From: Deltaproteobacteria bacterium UBA5329
GTDB taxonomy: Bacteria > Desulfobacterota > Syntrophorhabdia > Syntrophorhabdales > Syntrophorhabdaceae
Assembly: GCA_002408185.1 (NCBI GenBank)
Contig: DHQV01000002.1
Coordinates: forward strand, 88,001-110,180
Reading direction: 5' to 3'
Length of the DNA: 22,180 nt
In this document: positions 1 to 6,845 of the stretch, in pieces
Numbering within the stretch: position 1 is the first letter of the stretch
Layout of the letters: each line of letters starts with the position of its first letter
The notes under the pieces: generated by a model
Told to the model about the DNA's origin: nothing
The model's database searches: none
What the model saw: only the letters and a program-made list of their open reading frames with translations
Made by a program: the position numbers and the translations under genes

Positions 1-683
1 TCATCTTCCTGTATTTCCGACACGTGGCCCAGTCTGACATTGTCCGTAAATCCGCTCCTGGCCTTGTCCGGCCTGTTGAGAAAGGTCAGGATAGGGTAAC
101 TGGTGCGGGGCAGGATAATGAACATGAGGCCCGATAATGGTATGGCGAGGACCGGGATCCACAGGCTTCTGGTGATCATTGTCTTTATGGTTCGACCGGT
201 AAGTTCAAGCTCCGGGTCCTGGGAGTAAAATGTCAGGAATATGAGCGAGAGGCACAAAAGGATAAAGAAGAGGAGCAGGTAAACCACGAATGCCATTCCG
301 AGGGTCATAAGGCCAAGGCCGGCGAGCACGAAGAGCGCCAGGGCATATATCTGCATATAATCGCGGAATTCCTTATGCTCCAGATATTTTATTCCCATGA
401 GCACGAAAAGGATCTCCATGATTTGCCCGATAAGGTCCTGCATGTCAAACCGAACAAAAAAATAAAGAAGGGCCGCTACCGAAAGAACGACAAGCAGCCA
501 TCGGGGAATGGAGATCTTCCTGAGATCAAGATACACGGACAGCGCCATCGCGGCGAGAAGGAGCAAAGGATACACGAACGGGATGTGCGCCGACAATGCA
601 GCAACGCACAGGATGCCGGTAAGATAGGTGAAAATATCTACGACAGTGCGGACTTTCAGCTGGGTAAAATTAGGTAATATCAT
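1..683 (-). CDS. Transglutaminase-like TgpA family protein, N-terminal membrane part (partial)
   Basis: This is the beginning of a minus-strand gene whose C-terminus lies beyond the left window edge. About 227 residues are visible, starting MILPNFTQLKVRT. They are strongly hydrophobic, with about five or six membrane segments (for example residues near 20-40, 50-70, 100-135 and 165-185), and then a loop containing LPRTSYPILTFLNRP. This matches the N-terminal DUF3488 membrane region of TgpA-type transglutaminases. The papain-like transglutaminase domain expected next is not in the window. The start ATG (681-683) overlaps the DUF58 stop as ATGA and has no evident Shine-Dalgarno, so translation is probably coupled. 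The order moxR - DUF58 - transglutaminase is a classic conserved cluster, which supports the call. The family's exact role is poorly defined; a periplasmic or envelope protein-processing function is usually inferred. Confidence 0.85.
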   Translation of the reverse strand, partial: MILPNFTQLKVRTVVDIFTYLTGILCVAALSAHIPFVYPLLLLAAMALSVYLDLRKISIPRWLLVVLSVAALLYFFVRFDMQDLIGQIMEILFVLMGIKYLEHKEFRDYMQIYALALFVLAGLGLMTLGMAFVVYLLLFFILLCLSLIFLTFYSQDPELELTGRTIKTMITRSLWIPVLAIPLSGLMFIILPRTSYPILTFLNRPDKARSGFTDNVRLGHVSEIQED

Positions 684-1573
684 TGTCGGGCGGAAACAGG
701 TGTGTCTTCTTTCTGGTACATTGCCAATTCTTTAAGCATGCTCAGCTTGTGTACGCCTGTCGTCTCGGGGGGATAAAGCTTGCCGTTGATCTTGAGCCCG
801 ACCGGGACATTACTTTTGAAGAGTTGTACAATCGTATAGGCAACGCAGGAGATCCGCTCTTCAATATCGCGTATCAGGACATTTTCGAACTCTATGACGA
901 CCGGCTGATAGGAAAGTGCCGACAGTTCCTTTGTCTTGAGCTTTCCGGTTTTTGCCGTCGCTTTCCAGTGGATATATTTTATCGGGTCCCCTCGCACATA
1001 CTCCCTTATCGATATGACGTCGGCATCGTAGCCTATCGCATCGGATATCCTTTCCCCCCGTGACCTGTGTTCTTTCCGGTAAAGGTTCGCCAGATCACAG
1101 GCCTGCAACTTTGGCAGTACGACGATCGCGTAGGTCTTTTGGAGGGTTTTGAACCTGGTAAAGAAATTGAACGGGAAAACCGAGGATATGCGGGGATTTT
1201 CAACGGTGTGGATTCCGCGTTCACGAAAAGTGACATTTGCAAAGGCCGATGACGTGCTTTTCCCCGGTGTGAACGGAAGGAGCACGGAGATCTGATCCGC
1301 GTTAAGGTTGATCAGAAAGGCGGGCAGGTACCTGCGCCGGTTTTCCACCGTTATCTTGACCGGGAGCTGGCTTCCCGCATACACTTCCTGCGGGAAATCT
1401 ATCCCGAGATCGAGCTTCGAAAGGTTTGCCTTTCCGAAAAAACCGGAAATGCTCATAAAACTAAGCAGGGCCGAGACAATCAGAAAAACGAGGTTATTGT
1501 TGGTGTTTGCAGCAGCGATGCCAAGGAAGATCGTGATCGCTATATAGAAGAACCCAGCTTTGGATATTTTAAT
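680..1573 (-). CDS. DUF58 domain membrane-anchored protein, probable ATT start
   Basis: DUF58 protein of about 297 residues. Its hallmark is near residues 190-215: RGDPIKYIHWKATAKTGKL, the family's GD-x-x-R-x-I-x-W-K-A-T-A motif. The first ATG in frame (1454-1456) would skip a clearly homologous N-terminus. Upstream of it the frame reads KAGFFYIAITIFLGIAA, then NTNNN and LVFLIVSALLSF, the usual paired membrane segments of DUF58 proteins. No ATG, GTG or TTG exists in that stretch. The best start is ATT at 1571-1573, sharing one base with the moxR stop (TAATT in place of the common TAATG). The ATT start is inferred; the upstream coding extension is seen directly. The gene sits between moxR and the TgpA-like gene. 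The family is thought to act with MoxR ATPases, but its biochemical function is unknown. Confidence 0.85.
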   Translation of the reverse strand: MKISKAGFFYIAITIFLGIAAANTNNNLVFLIVSALLSFMSISGFFGKANLSKLDLGIDFPQEVYAGSQLPVKITVENRRRYLPAFLINLNADQISVLLPFTPGKSTSSAFANVTFRERGIHTVENPRISSVFPFNFFTRFKTLQKTYAIVVLPKLQACDLANLYRKEHRSRGERISDAIGYDADVISIREYVRGDPIKYIHWKATAKTGKLKTKELSALSYQPVVIEFENVLIRDIEERISCVAYTIVQLFKSNVPVGLKINGKLYPPETTGVHKLSMLKELAMYQKEDTPVSARQ

Positions 1574-2526
1574 TACAGAGGTGTTGAAACTGTATCTACG
1601 ATCGATCGTACAATCTCCCTTTTGTTGAGGTTCTCGTACTCCTCCCTGAAAATGACCCGGTGAGGAATGGTATACTCGACGAGATCCCTGATGTCTTCGG
1701 GAATAACAAAGGTTCTGTCATTAAAATAGGCGTGCGTCTTCGCAGTGCCAATGATCGTCAAAGCACCTCTCGTCGACAGTCCGGCAGAAAGATATTCGCT
1801 CGTGCGTGTCGCCTGTATGATGGACAGGGTGTATTCGAGGACCTTGTCGGAAACATGAACGCCATGAAAGATCTCATCCTGTATGCGCGATACCTCGTCA
1901 TGGCCCACAACGGGTTCGATTAGGTATATGTCTTCCCGCTTGCTGCCTATTTTCAAGATCTCCTTTTCCGCCTGCCGGGACGGGTAGCCGATGCTTATTT
2001 TCATCATAAACCTGTCGAGCTGGGATTCGGGAAGGGGAAATGTGCCAAATTGTTCTGCAGGGTTCTGCGTTGCGATCACGCAAAAGATCTTGGGAAGCTT
2101 GTATGTCTTGCCCTCGATCGTTACCTGTTTTTCTTCCATGGCCTCGAGGAGGGCGCTCTGCGTCTTCGGGGTCGCACGGTTGATCTCATCGCACAGAACG
2201 ATGTTGTTGAATATCGGGCCCGGATGAAAATCGAATTCACCCACGGTCTTATTATAAATGGACAGACCCGTTATGTCGGTCGGGAGAAGATCGCTCGTGC
2301 ACTGGATCCTGCCGAAGGTCAGGCCGAGTGATTTGGCGATGCCGATGGCAAGCGTTGTCTTGCCGAGGCCGGGCAGATCTTCGATAAGCAAATGTCCCCG
2401 CGAAAAGAACGAGACCAGGGAGAGGGCAAGCGGCTTTTCCTTGCCCTGAAGATATGTCGACAGCGAGTCTTTTATATTGTGAATTTTATCGATATCGATC
2501 CCGATCGCCAGGTCTTTGCCGTTCAT
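1573..2526 (-). CDS. MoxR-family AAA+ ATPase
   Basis: A 317-residue MoxR ATPase, normal length for the family. The nucleotide-binding motif LIEDLPGLGKTT (about residues 47-58) is the MoxR form of Walker A. Walker B is NIVLCDEINRA (about 108-118), followed by TPKTQSALLEAMEE. CVIATQNPAEQFGTFPLPESQ carries sensor 1 and the conserved LPES-Q-DRF region. The reading frame stays open upstream, but homology begins at MNGKDLAIGID, so the ATG at 2524-2526 is chosen. No Shine-Dalgarno precedes it, and a -10 element lies seven bases upstream, suggesting a leaderless message. It heads the moxR - DUF58 - TgpA operon. MoxR proteins are thought to be chaperone-like ATPases that assist assembly of partner complexes; the specific target here is unknown. 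Confidence 0.93.
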   Translation of the reverse strand: MNGKDLAIGIDIDKIHNIKDSLSTYLQGKEKPLALSLVSFFSRGHLLIEDLPGLGKTTLAIGIAKSLGLTFGRIQCTSDLLPTDITGLSIYNKTVGEFDFHPGPIFNNIVLCDEINRATPKTQSALLEAMEEKQVTIEGKTYKLPKIFCVIATQNPAEQFGTFPLPESQLDRFMMKISIGYPSRQAEKEILKIGSKREDIYLIEPVVGHDEVSRIQDEIFHGVHVSDKVLEYTLSIIQATRTSEYLSAGLSTRGALTIIGTAKTHAYFNDRTFVIPEDIRDLVEYTIPHRVIFREEYENLNKREIVRSIVDTVSTPL

Positions 2527-2533
2527 GGAAGCA

Positions 2534-2539
2534 ATTGTA
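2534..2539 (-). promoter_or_regulatory. Probable -10 element of the moxR promoter
   Basis: Read on the minus strand, TGCTACAAT forms an extended -10 box (TGn-TACAAT). The hexamer ends seven bases before the moxR ATG, so transcription would begin at or next to the start codon. The matching -35 is weak (TCCCAA at 17 bp), as is common for extended -10 promoters. Confidence 0.45.
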
Positions 2540-2588
2540 GCATAAAACCACGTTGATTGGGAATGGGCAGGTGCCAGGGAGTGCCTCC

Positions 2589-2617
2589 TTGACAAAACCG
2601 CATATTTCAGTTTGAAT
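2589..2617 (+). promoter_or_regulatory. Probable promoter of the DUF2156 gene
   Basis: A perfect TTGACA (2589-2594), a 17-bp spacer and TTGAAT (2612-2617) form a plausible sigma-70-type promoter. Its expected transcription start falls at about 2624, exactly on the ATG of the downstream gene. The -10 is imperfect. Confidence 0.45.
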
Positions 2618-2623
2618 AGGACA

Positions 2624-3538
2624 ATGGGAGAGATTCCGCTTTTTCCCGATTTCAAGCCGTTAGGAATCGACGACAGGGCCAGCGTGATAGATATCCTGCG
2701 CAGCAACCGGCCTGGAACGTCGGAGCTTACCTTCACGAACCTTTTTATCTGGAGAAATCACTACAATTTCCGATGGTGCCTCTACGGAGACTGCTTTTGC
2801 GTGATCGGCAGGGAAAACTCGGGGCCTGATTTCGCTATGGCGCCTGTCGGGCCGTCGGGGCGGCTCAATGCGGGGGTGGCCTGTCTTCGTTGGATCAGGG
2901 AGACCACAGGTGTGTCCTCACCCGCCATCGAGCGTGCAGACGAGAGCCTCGCTATCGAGGCATCCCGGTCTTCCGGGTTCACGGTCGAAGAAAGACGGGA
3001 ACATTTCGATTACGTTTATGCTACCCGCGACCTTATAGGTCTCCCGGGAAATAAGAACAGGAATAAGCGCAATCATATCAACCAGTTCTTTCGGGCGTAC
3101 GGATCGTACATGTACGAAGAGCTCAACGATAAGCATCTCGAAGCGGCGTTAAGCCTCCAGGAAAATTGGTGCCTTCTCAAGCGGTGCAAAGAGGACCTCA
3201 ACCTGCTCGGCGAATGGGATGCCATACGCGAGATACTCAACAATTATAAGGTTCTCGAGGTGGCTGGAGCGGTTATTATAGTGGCCGGAGAGATAAAGGC
3301 ATTCACACTGGGCGAACCTCTTTCCGACGATATGGCTCTGATACATATCGAAAAGGCGGATCCCGGCATGCCCGGGCTCTATCAGCTCATCAACCAGCAA
3401 TTTTGCGCACGCCGGTGGAGTGCGATGAAGTTCATTAACCGTGAGCAGGATCTGGGAATACCGGGATTACGTGAGGCAAAACTATCATATAATCCCGACC
3501 ACTTCATCAAGAAATACTCGATCGGTTTAGAGGGGTGA
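2624..3538 (+). CDS. DUF2156 (phosphatidylglycerol lysyltransferase C-terminal-like) protein
   Basis: A 304-residue protein that begins IPLFPDFKPLGIDDRASV and continues ELTFTNLFIWRNHYNFRW, the characteristic opening of DUF2156/LPG_synthase_C proteins, a double GNAT-like fold. A later stretch, GLPGNKNRNKRNHINQFFR, fits the family's conserved G-x-x-x-x-x-K-R-N motif. KAFTLGEPLSDDMALIHIEKAD and YQLINQQFCA are also typical. In MprF proteins this domain transfers an amino acid from tRNA to lipid. Soluble stand-alone copies like this one have no membrane segment and no proven substrate. The ATG at 2624 is preferred; a TTG at 2612 in frame would lie inside the predicted -10 box. The ThiF-like gene follows 30 bp later, so the two are probably co-transcribed. 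Confidence 0.82.
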   Translation: MGEIPLFPDFKPLGIDDRASVIDILRSNRPGTSELTFTNLFIWRNHYNFRWCLYGDCFCVIGRENSGPDFAMAPVGPSGRLNAGVACLRWIRETTGVSSPAIERADESLAIEASRSSGFTVEERREHFDYVYATRDLIGLPGNKNRNKRNHINQFFRAYGSYMYEELNDKHLEAALSLQENWCLLKRCKEDLNLLGEWDAIREILNNYKVLEVAGAVIIVAGEIKAFTLGEPLSDDMALIHIEKADPGMPGLYQLINQQFCARRWSAMKFINREQDLGIPGLREAKLSYNPDHFIKKYSIGLEG

Positions 3539-3568
3539 AAGAGCGCTATGAGATCAGGCAGGAATGGC

Positions 3569-4327
3569 ATGAATGCCGGCATCTTTACATTGGATGAACT
3601 CGAGCGTTACTCCCGTCAGCTCATCGTGCCGGGGATGGGGCTCGAAAAGCAGGAACTGATCCGCAATGCCCGGGTATGCATCGCGGGAGCGGGCGGACTA
3701 GGCTCTGTATCGGCGTATTATCTGGCGGCAGCCGGGGTAGGGCACGTAAGGATCATCGACCGTGACAGGGTCGAGGCCTCGAACCTTAACAGGCAGATAC
3801 TTCATTTCACGCCTGACATCGGGCAGCCGAAGGTCTTATCTGCCCTCGACAAGCTCGAGAACCTCAATCCGTATTGCCGTGTAGAAGCTGTGCAGGCGGA
3901 CATAAATGAGGACAATGCGTTCGAGCTTATTGACAATTCCGATATTGTCATTGACGCCCTCGATAATATCGGTACCCGGAGGATACTCAATTTTGCCTCG
4001 ATACACAGTAGAATACCGCTCATCTACGGCGGTGTAGAGGGGTTTTCGGGTATGGTCTCGACGTTTTTCCCGTACCGGACACCTTGCTTCGAATGTATCT
4101 TCTCGCATATTTCCGACGATGAAGAGAGAAAAGGAGTGTTCGGGATGCTGCCTGCGATCGTAGGCGCGATACAATCTCTCGAGGCGATCAGGATCATTAT
4201 GAAAGAGACGCCTGCCCTCGCCGGGACCCTCCTGTATTTTTCCGGGACCAATATGACATTCCAGCGCATTGCCATCGAGCGAAACCCTCACTGTACCGTC
4301 TGTGGCACATCGCCGGCAAGGACCTGA
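3569..4327 (+). CDS. ThiF/MoeB/HesA-family E1-like adenylyltransferase
   Basis: A 252-residue E1-like enzyme. It opens ELERYSRQLIVPGMG, typical of MoeB/ThiF. The adenylation fold follows: VCIAGAGGLGS (ATP-binding glycine loop), IIDRDRVEASNLNRQ (acidic residue and conserved NLNRQ), then IVIDALDN. Two Cys pairs, CFEC and CTVC near the C-terminus, form the usual structural zinc site. There is no C-terminal rhodanese domain. Such enzymes adenylate the C-terminal glycine of a ubiquitin-like sulfur carrier (MoaD or ThiS) for molybdopterin, thiamine or related sulfur transfer; which carrier is used cannot be told, and no ThiS/MoaD gene is nearby. AGGA five bases upstream favours the ATG at 3569. An in-frame ATG at 3548 would add seven residues and has a weaker spacing. 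Confidence 0.88.
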   Translation: MNAGIFTLDELERYSRQLIVPGMGLEKQELIRNARVCIAGAGGLGSVSAYYLAAAGVGHVRIIDRDRVEASNLNRQILHFTPDIGQPKVLSALDKLENLNPYCRVEAVQADINEDNAFELIDNSDIVIDALDNIGTRRILNFASIHSRIPLIYGGVEGFSGMVSTFFPYRTPCFECIFSHISDDEERKGVFGMLPAIVGAIQSLEAIRIIMKETPALAGTLLYFSGTNMTFQRIAIERNPHCTVCGTSPART

Positions 4328-4331
4328 TGAC

Positions 4332-4419
4332 GGTCTCAAGTCTCAAGCCAAAAAAATTATAATTCCCCCGGGTGAATGAAGGTATTTGCCCGAGACCTGA
4401 GAAATGAGACCTGAGACCA
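4332..4419. repeat. Inverted 7-bp-period repeats between convergent genes
   Basis: Left arm: GGTCTCA AGTCTCA (4332-4345). Right arm: GAGACCT GAGAAAT GAGACCT GAGACCA (4392-4419), an exact 7-bp period over four units. The right arm contains the near reverse complement of the left. The sequence fills the gap between the convergent ThiF-like and TPP-enzyme genes, so it may serve as a bidirectional 3'-end hairpin. Confidence 0.75.
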
Positions 4420-4452
4420 TACTTTCTACGCCCACGGCGGAGAAAGTATGGT
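4416..4452 (-). terminator. 12-bp perfect hairpin over the 3' end of the TPP-enzyme gene
   Basis: ACCATACTTTCT (4416-4427) and AGAAAGTATGGT (4441-4452) are perfect inverted repeats around a 13-base loop. The stop codon of the minus-strand TPP-enzyme gene lies inside the structure. No T-run follows, so a mRNA-stabilising 3' hairpin is as likely as intrinsic termination. Confidence 0.5.
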
Positions 4453-6021
4453 GTTCCTGAACTCGATGAGGAATGGTTCATTCCAGGAAATATGTCTTCT
4501 GAATATTTTCCTCAATCCATCGATGCTGTCCGTGGCTTCTGCTTTTATCCCGTAGGAATGGGCCAGTTTTACGAAATCAGGGTTATCGAGGCACATCGAG
4601 CCGCTTATCTGGTAGCGGCTGTGCGTTGCATCTTCCAGGATGGCGTAGCTGTTATTGTTGTCCACGAATATGACGACCGGTACCTTATATTTCACTACCG
4701 TGGCCAACTCGGCGGTCTGGGGGAGGACGCCGCCGTCGCCGCACAGGGCCAGACAGGGGGCATCGGGCCGTGCGAGCTTCACCCCGATAGCAGCGGAGAG
4801 GGAATAAAATGTGGGCGATATTCCGCGCGGCATGAGAAAGCTTCTCTGAAAATAGACAGGAAGATAGTATTCGGCCCAGTAGGACGGGAGGTTAAGGTCG
4901 CATACAAATACAGTATTGGGGGGGACGGCATTGCGAATAAGATTGGTAATGGCATGGCCGGGAACAGATTGCAGGGCTTTTCTTTCTGCCGTCTTTTTTT
5001 CCTTCAGGGACGCGAGGTCCCAGTCGAAAACCAGGTCGCGCATAATTGCGGAAAGTCCCTCGAGGGCCAGTTCCACATTCCCCTCAAAATGGGCTGAGGC
5101 CGGGAAGTTCTTGTTTATCCACCGCCCATCGATATCTATATGGATAAGATCACGTATCTTGACCCCCCGTTTCTTTACATCGGCATCCCGGAGCCGGGCC
5201 CCGGCAGCAATGACGAGGTCAGCCGAATCGAGGATATCGCGGGCAACCCCTTTCGTAATAATATTCCCGAACGAGAAAATGGCGCGCTCGTCTATTGTCC
5301 CTTTGCCGCCGGTGGATGTAAGGTAAGGTACCCCCTGCGCACAGATCTCCTCGATCGTATCACCCGCACGGGGGGTCATGAGGCCTTTTCCTCCGATCAG
5401 GACGGGCTTAAGCTTGTGCTCCAAAATACCGCGACAGTCGTCGAGAAACTTATCGAGCGCCCTGTACGATGTGGGAGCGGGAGACCGAGGTTCGCTGCTC
5501 GGAGAATGTGTTGCCGGTATTTCCCTGTCGAGGAAAGAAAAGGGAACTGAAACCAGAACCGGGCCCGTGCGGCCCTGCGTACACCGGTCGAGGGCACTAT
5601 CGAGAGTGTGTCGCAGTTGTGCCGGTTTTGTGATCCGGAAAACATCCCTGGTAATATACCTGAATATATTTTCAGGATATTCCAGTTCGTGCAGGATACC
5701 CTTCCCGATATCCTTGCGGTCCGTATCGACATGCAGGATAAAAATAGGGACGTCGTCCGAGTACGCCTCCATGCACCCCGAGACAACATTGCCGAGGCCG
5801 GGCCCAGGGGTTACGAGGAGAAAGGCTGGTTTTCCCGACGCCCGGGCATATCCGTCGGCCATGAACGCGCAATTCATTTCATGACGCGTAGTTATAGATT
5901 TTATTGTTTCGTCCCAAAAAAGCTCCGCACTGAGGGGAAGCGTGTGCAAACCGGGTAATTGGAAGATATGAGATACGTCATTTTCCCTAAAAAAAGTTCT
6001 AATTACTTGTTTTCCTTGCAT
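4426..6021 (-). CDS. Thiamine-diphosphate-dependent enzyme, acetolactate-synthase superfamily
   Basis: A 531-residue three-domain TPP enzyme. The N-terminal PYR domain carries the cofactor-activating glutamate (E48) in TRHEMNCAFMADGYARASG, followed by TPGPGLGN. A central domain (about 190-330) has VLIGGKG and a DLVIAAGARL stretch. The C-terminal PP domain contains GDGGVLPQTAELATVV (from about 428) and VDNNNSYAI, the metal/TPP motif GDG-x(about 26)-NN. The ATG at 6019-6021 follows a GAGG at ideal spacing; an upstream TTG would overlap that site. The reaction cannot be assigned: acetolactate synthase, a 2-oxoacid decarboxylase or a C-C lyase/ligase are all possible, and no small regulatory subunit is next to it. 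It is divergent from an XRE-cupin regulator and shares that promoter region, so it may belong to the same regulon as the polyamine genes. Confidence 0.85.
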   Translation of the reverse strand: MQGKQVIRTFFRENDVSHIFQLPGLHTLPLSAELFWDETIKSITTRHEMNCAFMADGYARASGKPAFLLVTPGPGLGNVVSGCMEAYSDDVPIFILHVDTDRKDIGKGILHELEYPENIFRYITRDVFRITKPAQLRHTLDSALDRCTQGRTGPVLVSVPFSFLDREIPATHSPSSEPRSPAPTSYRALDKFLDDCRGILEHKLKPVLIGGKGLMTPRAGDTIEEICAQGVPYLTSTGGKGTIDERAIFSFGNIITKGVARDILDSADLVIAAGARLRDADVKKRGVKIRDLIHIDIDGRWINKNFPASAHFEGNVELALEGLSAIMRDLVFDWDLASLKEKKTAERKALQSVPGHAITNLIRNAVPPNTVFVCDLNLPSYWAEYYLPVYFQRSFLMPRGISPTFYSLSAAIGVKLARPDAPCLALCGDGGVLPQTAELATVVKYKVPVVIFVDNNNSYAILEDATHSRYQISGSMCLDNPDFVKLAHSYGIKAEATDSIDGLRKIFRRHISWNEPFLIEFRNTILSPPWA

Positions 6022-6040
6022 AATATGCCTCAATTGGAAA

Positions 6041-6056
6041 GTTTAGCATAGTAAAC
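6041..6056. promoter_or_regulatory. Putative operator 1, GTTTA-N6-TAAAC
   Basis: GTTTA gcatag TAAAC is a 16-bp dyad 20 bp upstream of the TPP-enzyme start, over the likely -10 region of that gene (TATGCT on the minus strand). An identical-arm copy lies 62 bp away. It probably binds the divergent XRE-cupin regulator. Confidence 0.6.
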
Positions 6057-6079
6057 CTTAAAGTTAAATAAAAATTTAC

Positions 6080-6109
6080 TTGACAAAAAAAATGATTATC
6101 CTGTTTAAT
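6080..6109 (+). promoter_or_regulatory. Probable promoter of the XRE-cupin regulator gene
   Basis: TTGACA (6080-6085) and TTTAAT (6104-6109) are separated by 18 bp. The -10 lies within operator 2, which is the arrangement expected for autorepression. Confidence 0.55.
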
Positions 6110-6118
6110 ACTGTAAAC
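6103..6118. promoter_or_regulatory. Putative operator 2, GTTTA-N6-TAAAC
   Basis: GTTTA atactg TAAAC has arms identical to operator 1 and a different spacer sequence of the same length. Conserved arms with a variable centre indicate a protein-binding dyad rather than a simple duplication. It overlaps the -10 of the regulator promoter. Confidence 0.6.
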
Positions 6119-6139
6119 TTTTTGTGAGTATATACTGTT

Positions 6140-6694
6140 ATGGTGAGATCGGGGGAATTAAGCATAGGGGAAAGGATCAAGGTCCTCCGCCAGGCCAAAA
6201 ACCTGACTCAGGAGGAACTGGGCACGCGGGCGGGTTTGACGAAGGGTTTTATCTCACAGGTGGAAAGAAACCTGACATCCCTTTCGGTTGAAAGCCTGAT
6301 CGGCATACTCGATGCCCTGGACGAGAAACCGTCCCATTTTTTCAGTGGTTCCCTTGATGAGAAGACCGTGTTCAAATTCGAGGACAGAGTCGATCTCGAA
6401 ATTGACGGTATAAAGGCCTTTCAGATACTTGTTCCGGCGGCGCAGAACAGGCTTCTCGACCCGGCGCTTGTAGAGCTTGCCCCGGGTGAACGCACGCCCG
6501 AGGAAGAGCCGCATGAGGGTGAGGAATTTGGTTTCGTCCTTTCGGGAAGTGTAGAACTTATCCTCGGCGGAAAACCGCAGAGGATAAGGAAAGGCGAATG
6601 TTTTTATTATAAAGCTACGCGAAATCATTACATCGTAAATAAACGAAAAGGACTGGCAGTATTGCTGTGGGTGTCTTCACCCCCGAATTTCTAA
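6140..6694 (+). CDS. XRE-family regulator with C-terminal cupin domain (PuuR-like)
   Basis: A 184-residue regulator. Residues about 10-66 form an XRE helix-turn-helix (IKVLRQAKNLTQEELGTRAG, then FISQVERNLTSLSVESLIGI). Residues about 110-180 form a small cupin barrel (EEPHEGEEFGFVLSGSVEL, then IRKGECFYYKATRNHYIVN). This architecture is that of PuuR/SinR-like sensors, in which the cupin binds a small effector; E. coli PuuR responds to putrescine. Its position just ahead of a polyamine biosynthesis operon makes a polyamine effector the leading inference. Two GTTTA-N6-TAAAC dyads in its upstream region are the likely binding sites. The start ATG has a modest GTGAG about 12 bases upstream. It may be co-transcribed with the downstream decarboxylase, but a 151-bp gap containing an inverted repeat intervenes. 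Confidence 0.9.
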   Translation: MVRSGELSIGERIKVLRQAKNLTQEELGTRAGLTKGFISQVERNLTSLSVESLIGILDALDEKPSHFFSGSLDEKTVFKFEDRVDLEIDGIKAFQILVPAAQNRLLDPALVELAPGERTPEEEPHEGEEFGFVLSGSVELILGGKPQRIRKGECFYYKATRNHYIVNKRKGLAVLLWVSSPPNF

Positions 6695-6716
6695 GGGTAT
6701 CAGGAGGGTGAAGACA
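6672..6716 (+). promoter_or_regulatory. 11-bp perfect inverted repeat over the regulator stop codon
   Basis: TGTCTTCACCC (6672-6682) pairs perfectly with GGGTGAAGACA (6706-6716). The loop of 23 bases contains the regulator's TAA. The right arm overlaps a GGAGGG ribosome-binding-like sequence. There is no T-run, so intrinsic termination is unlikely; a processing site, RNA stabiliser or translational control element ahead of the polyamine genes is possible. Confidence 0.5.
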
Positions 6717-6845
6717 GGCATGGATAGAGGCAATGAACGAGGGCGATATGTAATGCCCGTCATGTATATGCTGTCTGGATCTTGCGCGGCACGTGTGGCA
6801 TCCCTTAAGCTGCCGGGACTTTAAAGAACTTTGGGAGGTGGTACC

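Noticed and set aside
683..1063. Plus-strand open frame of 126 codons opposite the DUF58 gene
   Set aside because: It is antisense to a gene with clear family motifs, has no ribosome-binding site and no recognisable domain.
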